This document shows, one piece after another, positions 1 through 5,151 of a stretch of DNA of 7,699 nt. Both the position numbers and the translations under genes were made by a program. Within the stretch, counting starts at the first letter, position 1, and each line of letters begins with the position of its first letter. This stretch comes from Holosporaceae bacterium (lineage in GTDB: Bacteria > Pseudomonadota > Alphaproteobacteria > UBA3830), in assembly GCA_031282785.1 (NCBI GenBank), contig JAITDB010000111.1:1-7699 (forward strand), in the 5' to 3' direction. Below the pieces are notes generated by a model. That model saw nothing but the letters and a program-made list of their open reading frames with translations. It ran no database searches and was not told where the DNA came from.

Positions 1-96
1 GTAAAATTTTCCTAAATTGGGATTCAGAAATATGGGTATTTTTTATGTATCTATTTTTCATTGATATATCCTAGCTTATTGGGCTAGAAAATCAAT
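1..96. other. Short AT-rich non-coding stretch with one two-tier hairpin
   Basis: No reading frame of note is seen in this stretch, which lies downstream of the minus-strand glycosylase gene. It contains a two-tier inverted repeat at 60-96. The outer arms are ATTGAT and ATCAAT, the inner arms are CTAGC (71-75) and GCTAG (83-87), and the loop is 7 nt. The hairpin abuts the stop codon of the minus-strand gene, but no T-run follows it on either strand. A canonical Rho-independent terminator is therefore not supported. Confidence 0.5.
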
Positions 97-516
97 CTAA
101 TCTACTCTTGAACCTAAAATTTTTCTGCCAAGATTTTGATAAAAATATTTCATGAATAGCTGCTGAGCTTTTGTTCCGTTAGCGTAAATGCGATCAACAT
201 TAGAATTATGCAATATCGTCGACAAATTTGCCGGGACAGCGTTTTTTATGCTGCTATCACTGGAAGCTTCGATGTCACAACTCTGCAGCACATCCGCAAG
301 AGCGATGCCGTGAGCGAGCAGCATTTGTTTTTTGGCGGCAATTGTTTGTGGAACAGGATTCGTATTGGTAACGCTGGCGATTACTTTCCAAAATCTATTC
401 TGCGGATGTCCGTAGTAAAAGCCATACTCGCGCGATTTCACCGATGGAAAAGTTCCTAATATCAAAATCGACGAGTTTTCATCAAAAACTGGATCAAAAG
501 GATGATTGAACTGCAT
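97..516 (-). CDS. DNA-deoxyinosine (hypoxanthine) glycosylase, C-terminally truncated
   Basis: The protein resembles the DNA-deoxyinosine glycosylase family (uracil-DNA glycosylase superfamily, family 6), which removes deaminated bases such as hypoxanthine in base excision repair. Visible hallmarks are the N-terminal HPFDPV..ENS segment (residues 5-15), the strand ILILGTFPSVKSRE (17-30) and GFYYGHPQNRFW (32-43). Asn40 is at the place expected for the catalytic asparagine. EASSDSSIKN follows further on. The family normally has about 160-170 residues and ends with a conserved LPSTSPAN-type motif followed by a helix. Here the frame stops at 139 residues, directly after GRKILGSRVD, and that motif is absent. 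None of the three minus-strand frames downstream restores it. The start overlaps the end of ogt by 23 nt, with a GGAG-containing sequence upstream, so translation is probably coupled. Family assignment is firm; the gene is probably a non-functional remnant or a shortened variant. Confidence 0.8.
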   Translation of the reverse strand: MQFNHPFDPVFDENSSILILGTFPSVKSREYGFYYGHPQNRFWKVIASVTNTNPVPQTIAAKKQMLLAHGIALADVLQSCDIEASSDSSIKNAVPANLSTILHNSNVDRIYANGTKAQQLFMKYFYQNLGRKILGSRVD

Positions 517-973
517 TGGTTTTGCTTTCTATCTCCAGGAGTCTTTTTTTTAGATCTATACCTCCACCATAGCCGGTTAATTTTCCGTTGGATCCAATTA
601 CTCGGTGACACGGTATAAATATCGGAATTGGATTTTTGCTGCAGGCTCCTCCAACGGCAATGCAGGATTTTGGATTATTTATGGCTTCAGCGATTTCTCG
701 ATAGCTTTTTGTTTTTCCGTAGGGAATTTTTTTCAGTTGATTCCAAACCGACGTTTGAAAAATTGATCCATCATAGACGAGTTCCAGATCGAAATATTGC
801 CGAATTCCTGTCAGATATTCGATCAATTGTCTAAATGCATTTTGGATTGATGAAGATTCTATATTTTCGGCATTTTGGTAAGAATGATCACCAAAATCCA
901 TCCTTACTATGGAATTTTTTTGAGCGAGGATCGATATTTTTCCAATAATTGTTTCGCGGCAAAAATAATGCAT
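494..973 (-). CDS. ogt: Methylated-DNA--protein-cysteine S-methyltransferase (Ogt/MGMT type)
   Basis: This is a suicide repair protein that transfers alkyl groups from O6-alkylguanine (and O4-alkylthymine) in DNA to its own cysteine. At 159 residues it has the usual length of the single-domain Ogt form. An N-terminal RNase H-like segment covers roughly residues 1-70. The C-terminal domain contains FQTSVWNQLKKIPYGKTKSY (72-91), the active-site motif IPCHRV with Cys122, and GSNGKLTGYGGG. Tyr91, Asn114 and the glutamate of LLEIE match active-site residues of human MGMT. The DNA-intruding arginine (Arg128 in human MGMT, in the ARAVGGA context) aligns with Ile105 in CIAVGGA, which is unusual. The start has a TAGGAG ribosome binding site about 10 nt upstream, and the gene lies 14 nt behind folD. 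It overlaps the following glycosylase gene, forming a small base-damage repair pair at the end of the operon. Confidence 0.92.
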   Translation of the reverse strand: MHYFCRETIIGKISILAQKNSIVRMDFGDHSYQNAENIESSSIQNAFRQLIEYLTGIRQYFDLELVYDGSIFQTSVWNQLKKIPYGKTKSYREIAEAINNPKSCIAVGGACSKNPIPIFIPCHRVIGSNGKLTGYGGGIDLKKRLLEIESKTNAVQSSF

Positions 974-987
974 ATTTTTAAATACTC

Positions 988-1842
988 CTAGGCGGTGTTT
1001 GCTTGTGCCAATTGCAGTGTGTTGTACATCAGATAGGCCACGGTCATTGGTCCGACTCCGTTGGGGACCGGAGATATGGCCGCGGCGACTTCCGCAACTG
1101 CATCGAAGTCGAGATCTCCGACTATTTTTTTAGCTCCGTCGATTTCTATTCTATTTATGCCAACGTCAATAACGATCGCTCTTGGTTTTATGAAATCTCT
1201 CGTGACATATCGAGGTCTGCCAACAGCACTGACCACGATATCGGCTGTACGACATATTTCTGCGGTATTTTGCGAGCGAGAATGCAGCAGCGTTACAGTG
1301 CAATTTTCGTTCAGCAGTAGCTGCGAGGTCGGTTTTCCCACAATGGACGAGCGTCCCAACACGACCGCGTGCGCTCCAGTCATATTCTGTCGCACACTGC
1401 GAATAAGATGCATTATTCCCAGAGGAGTACACGGCACAATATCAGGTTCGCCGGTAAATAATTTTCCCTGATTAATTGTAGTAAGTCCATCGACATCTTT
1501 GCGTGGATCGATCAGATCTACGAGATTCCTGAAATTTAGTCCTCGCTCGAGGGGCGATTGCAATAATATAGCATGCACGCCTGCGTCACTGTTGAGTTTT
1601 CTTATCAGGTCTGCGATCTTGTTGGCATCAGTACCGCCTTCGAATTTATATACGCTGGATTTTATGCCAACGGATTCCGCCAACCGAACTTTTTTGGCAA
1701 CGTAAATCTCACTGGCCGGATCTGCACTGGCATTTATCAACGCGATACTTGGAATTATTTTTCTAGATTCTTTGATTTTTTTTGCTATGGATTCGCATAG
1801 CTCCTGGGATATTTTTTTCCCATCGATTACAATGGCTGTCAT
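988..1842 (-). CDS. folD: Bifunctional methylenetetrahydrofolate dehydrogenase / methenyltetrahydrofolate cyclohydrolase
   Basis: FolD is a cytosolic NADP-dependent enzyme that interconverts 5,10-methylene-THF, methenyl-THF and 10-formyl-THF, feeding purine synthesis and formylation of initiator tRNA. The 284-residue length is typical. Seen in order: the substrate-binding segment DPASEIYVAKK with Tyr47 and catalytic Lys51; Gln95 in LLQSPLE (usually QLPLP); KDVDG (115-119); PCTPLG (137-142); the Rossmann signature GRSSIVGKP (163-171); and the C-terminal PVPNGVGPMTVAYLMYNT block. The VG..PAS motif common before the lysine reads NASADPAS here, a mild deviation. The start is supported by an AAGGGG ribosome binding site about 10 nt upstream. 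It sits 33 nt behind yggT and 14 nt ahead of ogt in the same direction, so co-transcription is likely. Confidence 0.96.
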   Translation of the reverse strand: MTAIVIDGKKISQELCESIAKKIKESRKIIPSIALINASADPASEIYVAKKVRLAESVGIKSSVYKFEGGTDANKIADLIRKLNSDAGVHAILLQSPLERGLNFRNLVDLIDPRKDVDGLTTINQGKLFTGEPDIVPCTPLGIMHLIRSVRQNMTGAHAVVLGRSSIVGKPTSQLLLNENCTVTLLHSRSQNTAEICRTADIVVSAVGRPRYVTRDFIKPRAIVIDVGINRIEIDGAKKIVGDLDFDAVAEVAAAISPVPNGVGPMTVAYLMYNTLQLAQANTA

Positions 1843-1875
1843 TATAATTTTCCCCTTCTAATTATGATAATTTTT

Positions 1876-2166
1876 TCAATATGCCATCAATGACATGGTT
1901 AAAAAAACTAACCCTAAAAGTAGAAAAAACGGAGACAGATCAACAGAAGTGACTAGGTTAGCTGGAATCTTTTTTCTTATGGGATCCAGTACAATATTTG
2001 CCAATCTATTGACACTACTTATGAGCGACCACAGCAATTGGTTTCTATTATCCAGTATCCGCGCGAAGATCAACCAGCTCAGTAGTACATCTGCAATGAC
2101 GACAAATTCTATAAAATTAAATGCGCATTTTACAACAGCCAAAAAAGCAAAAACAAGAATATCCAT
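1876..2166 (-). CDS. yggT: YggT family integral membrane protein
   Basis: This is a small membrane protein of 96 residues, typical of the single-repeat YggT family. A long hydrophobic N-terminal region (about residues 3-34) carries the family's VLLSWLIFARI-like turn. It is followed by an amphipathic stretch, the signature LDPIRKKIP (about 60-68), then VDLSPFFLLLGLVFLTM as the C-terminal membrane segment. Family members have been linked to osmotic tolerance and membrane or cell-division-related roles, but no firm biochemical activity can be assigned. In many alphaproteobacteria yggT lies next to a DUF167 gene and folD. Here folD follows after only 33 nt and no DUF167 gene is present. AGGAG and GAGGAA sequences precede the start codon. 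Confidence 0.88.
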   Translation of the reverse strand: MDILVFAFLAVVKCAFNFIEFVVIADVLLSWLIFARILDNRNQLLWSLISSVNRLANIVLDPIRKKIPANLVTSVDLSPFFLLLGLVFLTMSLMAY

Positions 2167-2205
2167 TTTTCATTTTCCTCTTCATTCTCCTAGTGTCACA
2201 AAAGA

Positions 2206-2445
2206 CTATATGGGAATATCCATTTCTTCGACACAGAAATTTCCATTTTTATCCGAGGATATCTGATTAATTTTCATTTGAGTCGATTCCAATATTTTAT
2301 CGCAGTGTTTTTTTAGCATTGTACCGCGTTCATACAGCGCAACCGATTCCTTAAGAGGGGATTTTCCTTCTTCGAGTATTTTTACAATATTTTCCAACTC
2401 TTTTATGGCATCTTCAAATTCCATTTTACTAATGTCGTTCTTCAT
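2206..2445 (-). CDS. xseB: Exodeoxyribonuclease VII small subunit
   Basis: XseB is the non-catalytic small subunit that multimerises on XseA to form exonuclease VII, which degrades single-stranded DNA bidirectionally into oligonucleotides. The 79-residue protein matches the family in length and in its helical hairpin. FEDAIKELENIVKILEEGKS (about 10-29) corresponds to the usual FE.AL.ELE.IV..LE.G block. PLKESVALYERGTMLKKHCD follows, in which the LYERG signature is intact. The tail ends in an acidic segment. It is the first gene of the minus-strand cluster and is preceded by an AGGA-containing ribosome binding site and a perfect TATAAT. The large subunit gene xseA is not in this window. Confidence 0.93.
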   Translation of the reverse strand: MKNDISKMEFEDAIKELENIVKILEEGKSPLKESVALYERGTMLKKHCDKILESTQMKINQISSDKNGNFCVEEMDIPI

Positions 2446-2474
2446 TTTATTCTATTCCTAATAGTTAGCATCGA

Positions 2475-2480
2475 ATTATA
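2475..2480 (-). promoter_or_regulatory. Candidate -10 box for the xseB-yggT-folD-ogt cluster
   Basis: Read on the minus strand this is a perfect TATAAT. It would place a transcription start near 2467, about 22 nt before the xseB ATG. No convincing TTGACA-like -35 hexamer is seen at 16-18 nt upstream. In an AT-rich 66-nt divergent spacer a chance match is possible. Confidence 0.4.
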
Positions 2481-2511
2481 TTCAGAATACACAAATGGCG
2501 GACTTTTTTAC

Positions 2512-3762
2512 ATGGCTTTTTATAAAAAAAATGATTTTGTAGAAGATTCTATAGAGAAAATTCTTCTAACGGAAGATGTATTGTTTTTACTAGAACAAAT
2601 TGAGTCTCAAGGTCAAGAGGCTCGTCTCGTTGGCGGAGCCGTGCGCAATTATCTGATGGGAATCGCTATCTCGGACATAGATATGGCGACAACTGCATCT
2701 CCAGCAGAAATAATCGATATTTTTGAGAAAGTCGATGGAGTAAATGTCGTTCCGACCGGCATCGATTACGGGGCAGTGACCGCACTTCGCAATGGAAAAT
2801 CATATGAAATAACGACACTCCGCAGCGATGTGGAAACTTTTGGCAGAAAAGCACGAGTGGAATTTACAAAATCTTTCGAATTGGACTCGATGCGACGCGA
2901 TTTCACCATGAACGCCATCTATATGGATAAAAACAAAAATATATTTGACTACCACAACGGGCTAAAAGACATAGCGCAAAAAAATATTCGCTTTATTGGT
3001 GACGCATCTGCGAGAATAACAGAAGATTTTTTGAGAATTCTGCGATATTTTCGTTTCGTGGCTTTTTACGGCGAATATAAAATCAATAACGATTATTTGA
3101 AAATAATAAATTCGCTAAAAGACAATCTTCGCATTTTGTCTAGCGAACGAATACTCTCGGAATTGCTAAAAATACTCACGCCAGACAATAGTTATCGCAT
3201 AGTTCCTCCTCTTTTGCCGTCACTGAATGTTCTTTTCGACTTGAATTGCGATCCACTAGAAATTTGTGCGCAAATGGGATTATTCCATAGCATGAATCCT
3301 ATAGAACGACTCTGCATGCTGCTAAAATTTTCTCTGTGGGATGTAAAAAAATTAGCGGAAAAATATAAATTCCCCAGAGAAATAAATCGAATACTTACGT
3401 TGAGCGAATGCAATGGCGAAAACATAGATTTTTTTGGCTCAAAAAAAATTTTAAAACAGAAATTAAAAAATATTCGAAAAGAATTTCGTAATTTTTTTAT
3501 CAACTGGACGATTGTGGTGCTTCGTCAAAGGAAAATGATATCTGCCACTGATGCCGAAATTCTAAAAACGGAAATGCAAGATTTCTGCCATTCGGAATAT
3601 GTTGATTTTAATTTTCGAGCAGCGAGTTTGGAAAAATATAATCTTTTGCCTGACCAATTGCGCGACATCATGAGGAGTACGAAAAAATTTTGGTTAACTG
3701 CAGAAGACGATATTGGTTTTGACGAATGTCTTGACTTCGCTCTGAAACAAATCGAATCTTGA
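2512..3762 (+). CDS. cca: CCA tRNA nucleotidyltransferase (class II)
   Basis: This enzyme adds or repairs the 3' CCA end of tRNAs, or possibly acts as a poly(A) polymerase of the same class II family. The nucleotidyltransferase head is clear: LVGGAVRNYLMG (39-50), the metal-binding DIDMA with Asp55 and Asp57, and the RRDFTMNAIYMD block (128-139). FDYHNGLKDI and the nucleotide-recognition region ITEDFLRILRYFRF (about 169-182), with the Glu-Asp-Arg-Arg residues, come next. The remaining 230 residues are a helical, lysine-rich tRNA-binding body as in alphaproteobacterial members of about 400-420 residues. The start at 2512 has a modest GGCGGA sequence about 9 nt upstream. An out-of-frame ATG at 2495 opens a 15-codon frame overlapping the start. 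CCA addition is favoured over polyadenylation because no second family member is seen here, but sequence alone does not separate them. Confidence 0.9.
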   Translation: MAFYKKNDFVEDSIEKILLTEDVLFLLEQIESQGQEARLVGGAVRNYLMGIAISDIDMATTASPAEIIDIFEKVDGVNVVPTGIDYGAVTALRNGKSYEITTLRSDVETFGRKARVEFTKSFELDSMRRDFTMNAIYMDKNKNIFDYHNGLKDIAQKNIRFIGDASARITEDFLRILRYFRFVAFYGEYKINNDYLKIINSLKDNLRILSSERILSELLKILTPDNSYRIVPPLLPSLNVLFDLNCDPLEICAQMGLFHSMNPIERLCMLLKFSLWDVKKLAEKYKFPREINRILTLSECNGENIDFFGSKKILKQKLKNIRKEFRNFFINWTIVVLRQRKMISATDAEILKTEMQDFCHSEYVDFNFRAASLEKYNLLPDQLRDIMRSTKKFWLTAEDDIGFDECLDFALKQIES

Positions 3763-3805
3763 AAGGCGCGAGTACTATATTTCTGAGTTCAAAAGTCTTT
3801 TTTTT

Positions 3806-3860
3806 TTATTTAGGCTAATATCCAACAAAAAAAATCTTCAAAAGCCTTTATATTTTTTTT
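3806..3860 (+). terminator. Possible AT-rich Rho-independent terminator after cca
   Basis: Arms TATTTAGGCT (3806-3815) and AGCCTTTATA (3843-3852) pair, with a two-base T-T mismatch, around a loop of about 27 nt. A run of eight T follows (3853-3860). A second T-run at 3798-3806 can alternatively pair with the A-run at 3826-3833. The structure is weak and long-looped, so it is a candidate only. Its position, 44 nt after the cca stop and before the next gene, is reasonable. Confidence 0.35.
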
Positions 3861-3904
3861 GTTTTATGATATTCCTTTGTAGTTATTTTTTAATGGAGGA
3901 AATT

Positions 3905-4720
3905 ATGATCAAAATAAAAACGTTACTAGGTATTTCATTTATGTCATTATTTGGCAGTTGCTGCGGCATGATGAGTAATCCGCTTTCTTCATCGCTTACA
4001 AGTTTTGCATATCTGTCACCGATGTTATCATCTCCGCTCACGCCTAGCTCAAATCAGTCAAATCTGTTGACCACGACGTTATTGAGCAATTCCACTTTGG
4101 TTACTTCCAATTGTGTCGTACGTTCCACAGCTGAAGCAATTGATGTTAATGTCATTAATGTTGAAGGTGAGCTAAGCGAGGTATCGTTTTGCAATACAGA
4201 TAATCTACTAGAAAACGCAAAAATAGAGAGTCTATTAAATGACTTTGGTGATTCTGTAGAGATTACTGTATCCCATCATTCTGCACGTCGGATGGAAAAA
4301 TATTTAAAGCCTGAATTTGTTGCATGTTTTGTCGAAACCAACGGTCAAAATGGACACAAAAGAATTGTAGAATTAAGCATTACAGATAATGTAGACGCTG
4401 ACATCGAACAGCCAGAAATGATAGCGTTATCGTCTTACCATGAGGTTGTCATATATAGCGGTCAATTACAGAAACTGTTAGGTGCCTTGAAGAATGATTA
4501 TAATTTGGTGCTTACATTTTCGGGAGACATAGTTTCTCCTACGATGGTTAGCATTAAAAAAGAGCAGCCTGCTGCAATGACTCTGCCTCTGCCAGTTCTT
4601 CAAGACGATGCAATCAATCCTATGTCGACTTCGCTTGACATACATACTCCGGATGTACAAGGCAATCCTGATGACGGCGATGATTTAGATCCAAGTGATT
4701 TGAATTTTGATGAAGAATAA
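3905..4720 (+). CDS. Unrecognised exported or lipoprotein-like protein with acidic C-terminal tail
   Basis: I do not recognise a family. The start at 3905 is preferred over in-frame ATGs at 3866 and 3893 because a strong GGAGGA (3895-3900) lies 4 nt before it; this gives 271 residues. Residues 1-18 form a Lys-containing n-region and a hydrophobic core ending in LFGSCC, so Cys19 could be a lipidation site, although Phe at -3 is atypical. A low-complexity Ser/Thr/Pro/Asn/Leu-rich stretch follows (about 24-68), like a linker or a surface-exposed region. Residues about 70-215 look globular, mixed alpha/beta, with few charged repeats. The last 16 residues are highly acidic, with nine Asp or Glu. 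The gene stands alone between terminator-like structures and is unrelated in function to its neighbours. A secreted or envelope protein is the cautious inference; a lineage-specific host-interaction role is conceivable but unproven. Confidence 0.75.
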   Translation: MIKIKTLLGISFMSLFGSCCGMMSNPLSSSLTSFAYLSPMLSSPLTPSSNQSNLLTTTLLSNSTLVTSNCVVRSTAEAIDVNVINVEGELSEVSFCNTDNLLENAKIESLLNDFGDSVEITVSHHSARRMEKYLKPEFVACFVETNGQNGHKRIVELSITDNVDADIEQPEMIALSSYHEVVIYSGQLQKLLGALKNDYNLVLTFSGDIVSPTMVSIKKEQPAAMTLPLPVLQDDAINPMSTSLDIHTPDVQGNPDDGDDLDPSDLNFDEE

Positions 4721-4775
4721 TTAGTTCAGCGATATTTTTTTTAAAACGAATTGGAAAAAGATTTTCATAGTTCAG

Positions 4776-4836
4776 CCGTACGATCGCAGTGATGACATGT
4801 AAGACGTATCATACTGTGATCGCACGGTTTTTTTTT
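4776..4836 (+). terminator. Strong long-stem Rho-independent terminator
   Basis: Arms CCGTACGATCGCAGT (4776-4790) and ACTGTGATCGCACGG (4813-4827) pair over 15 positions with one A-C mismatch and one G-U pair. The stem continues inward, after a bulged G, as ATGACATGT with ACGTATCAT, and closes on a 3-nt AAG loop. Nine T (4828-4836) follow at once. It lies 55 nt after the stop of the acidic-tailed protein gene and would end its transcript. There is no T-run on the other side, so it is unidirectional. Confidence 0.88.
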
Positions 4837-5151
4837 CCCCTTTACAAGTCGACGGAGAGACTTAGTATTGGGAATTTACTCATAGTTTTACTCCTAAAAA
4901 TATTATGAAACCTGGGCCAGTATTGCAGGCATATATTAAAAGTGAGTAAATTCTATGAGAAAAACAAAATATTTTTTTTTGGTACCCTATCGGATTCAAC
5001 AAGCATCTCATTTCCAGAAGATATCGAGGCCATTGCAGATAATTTAGAGCAAGACTAGCGTAAGTTTGCGCGTTTCCACTATCAATTATGTCCAAATAAT
5101 GTAAAATGTATTGCAGTCGGGAGATTTTATTCATTTGAGAGGAATATTTTT
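4837..5151. other. Gene-poor spacer upstream of metG
   Basis: No supported coding sequence is seen in these 315 nt. A minus-strand frame across 4880-5134 has no ribosome binding site and no recognisable motifs. A short plus-strand frame ending in TAG at 5056-5058 has no proper start. The spacer holds an inverted repeat (4872-4953) and, at its end, a GAGAGGA ribosome binding site (5137-5143) placed 8 nt before the metG ATG. It must carry the metG-tatD promoter because the strong terminator lies upstream, but no clear -35/-10 pair stands out. Confidence 0.5.
4872..4953. repeat. 11-bp perfect inverted repeat forming a potential 82-nt hairpin
   Basis: GAATTTACTCA (4872-4882) is the exact reverse complement of TGAGTAAATTC (4943-4953). 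After a small bulge the stem continues as TTTTA (4886-4890) with TAAAA (4937-4941). The enclosed segment carries a further short CTGG-G-CCAG palindrome. No T-run follows directly on the plus strand. It could be a leader-RNA structure for metG, a small mobile palindrome or decaying sequence; nothing visible decides between these. Confidence 0.6.

Noticed and set aside
1003..1471. Plus-strand frames of 105 and 136 codons within folD
   Set aside because: They are antisense to folD, whose motifs are intact along the whole stretch. They have no motif of their own.
3866..3904. Upstream in-frame starts (3866 and 3893) for the acidic-tailed protein
   Set aside because: The strong GGAGGA at 3895-3900 is placed for the ATG at 3905. 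The longer form would add MIFLCSYFLMEEI before the lysines and spoil the signal-peptide n-region.
4942..5058. Plus-strand frame from GTG 4942 to TAG 5056-5058, in frame with metG beyond the stop; considered as a holB remnant
   Set aside because: It has no usable ribosome binding site and no clear similarity to delta-prime. The ATG at 4955 is in another frame because of the nine-T run. Evidence is too thin to call a pseudogene.
4880..5134. Minus-strand 84-codon open frame upstream of metG
   Set aside because: It has no ribosome binding site before its ATG, no recognisable motif, and lies over the inverted repeat and the metG leader. It is most likely a chance frame.
4837..5151. SAM-type riboswitch or T-box in the metG leader
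   Set aside because: I cannot find the conserved core sequences of these classes. T-boxes are largely a Gram-positive device, and only a generic inverted repeat is visible.
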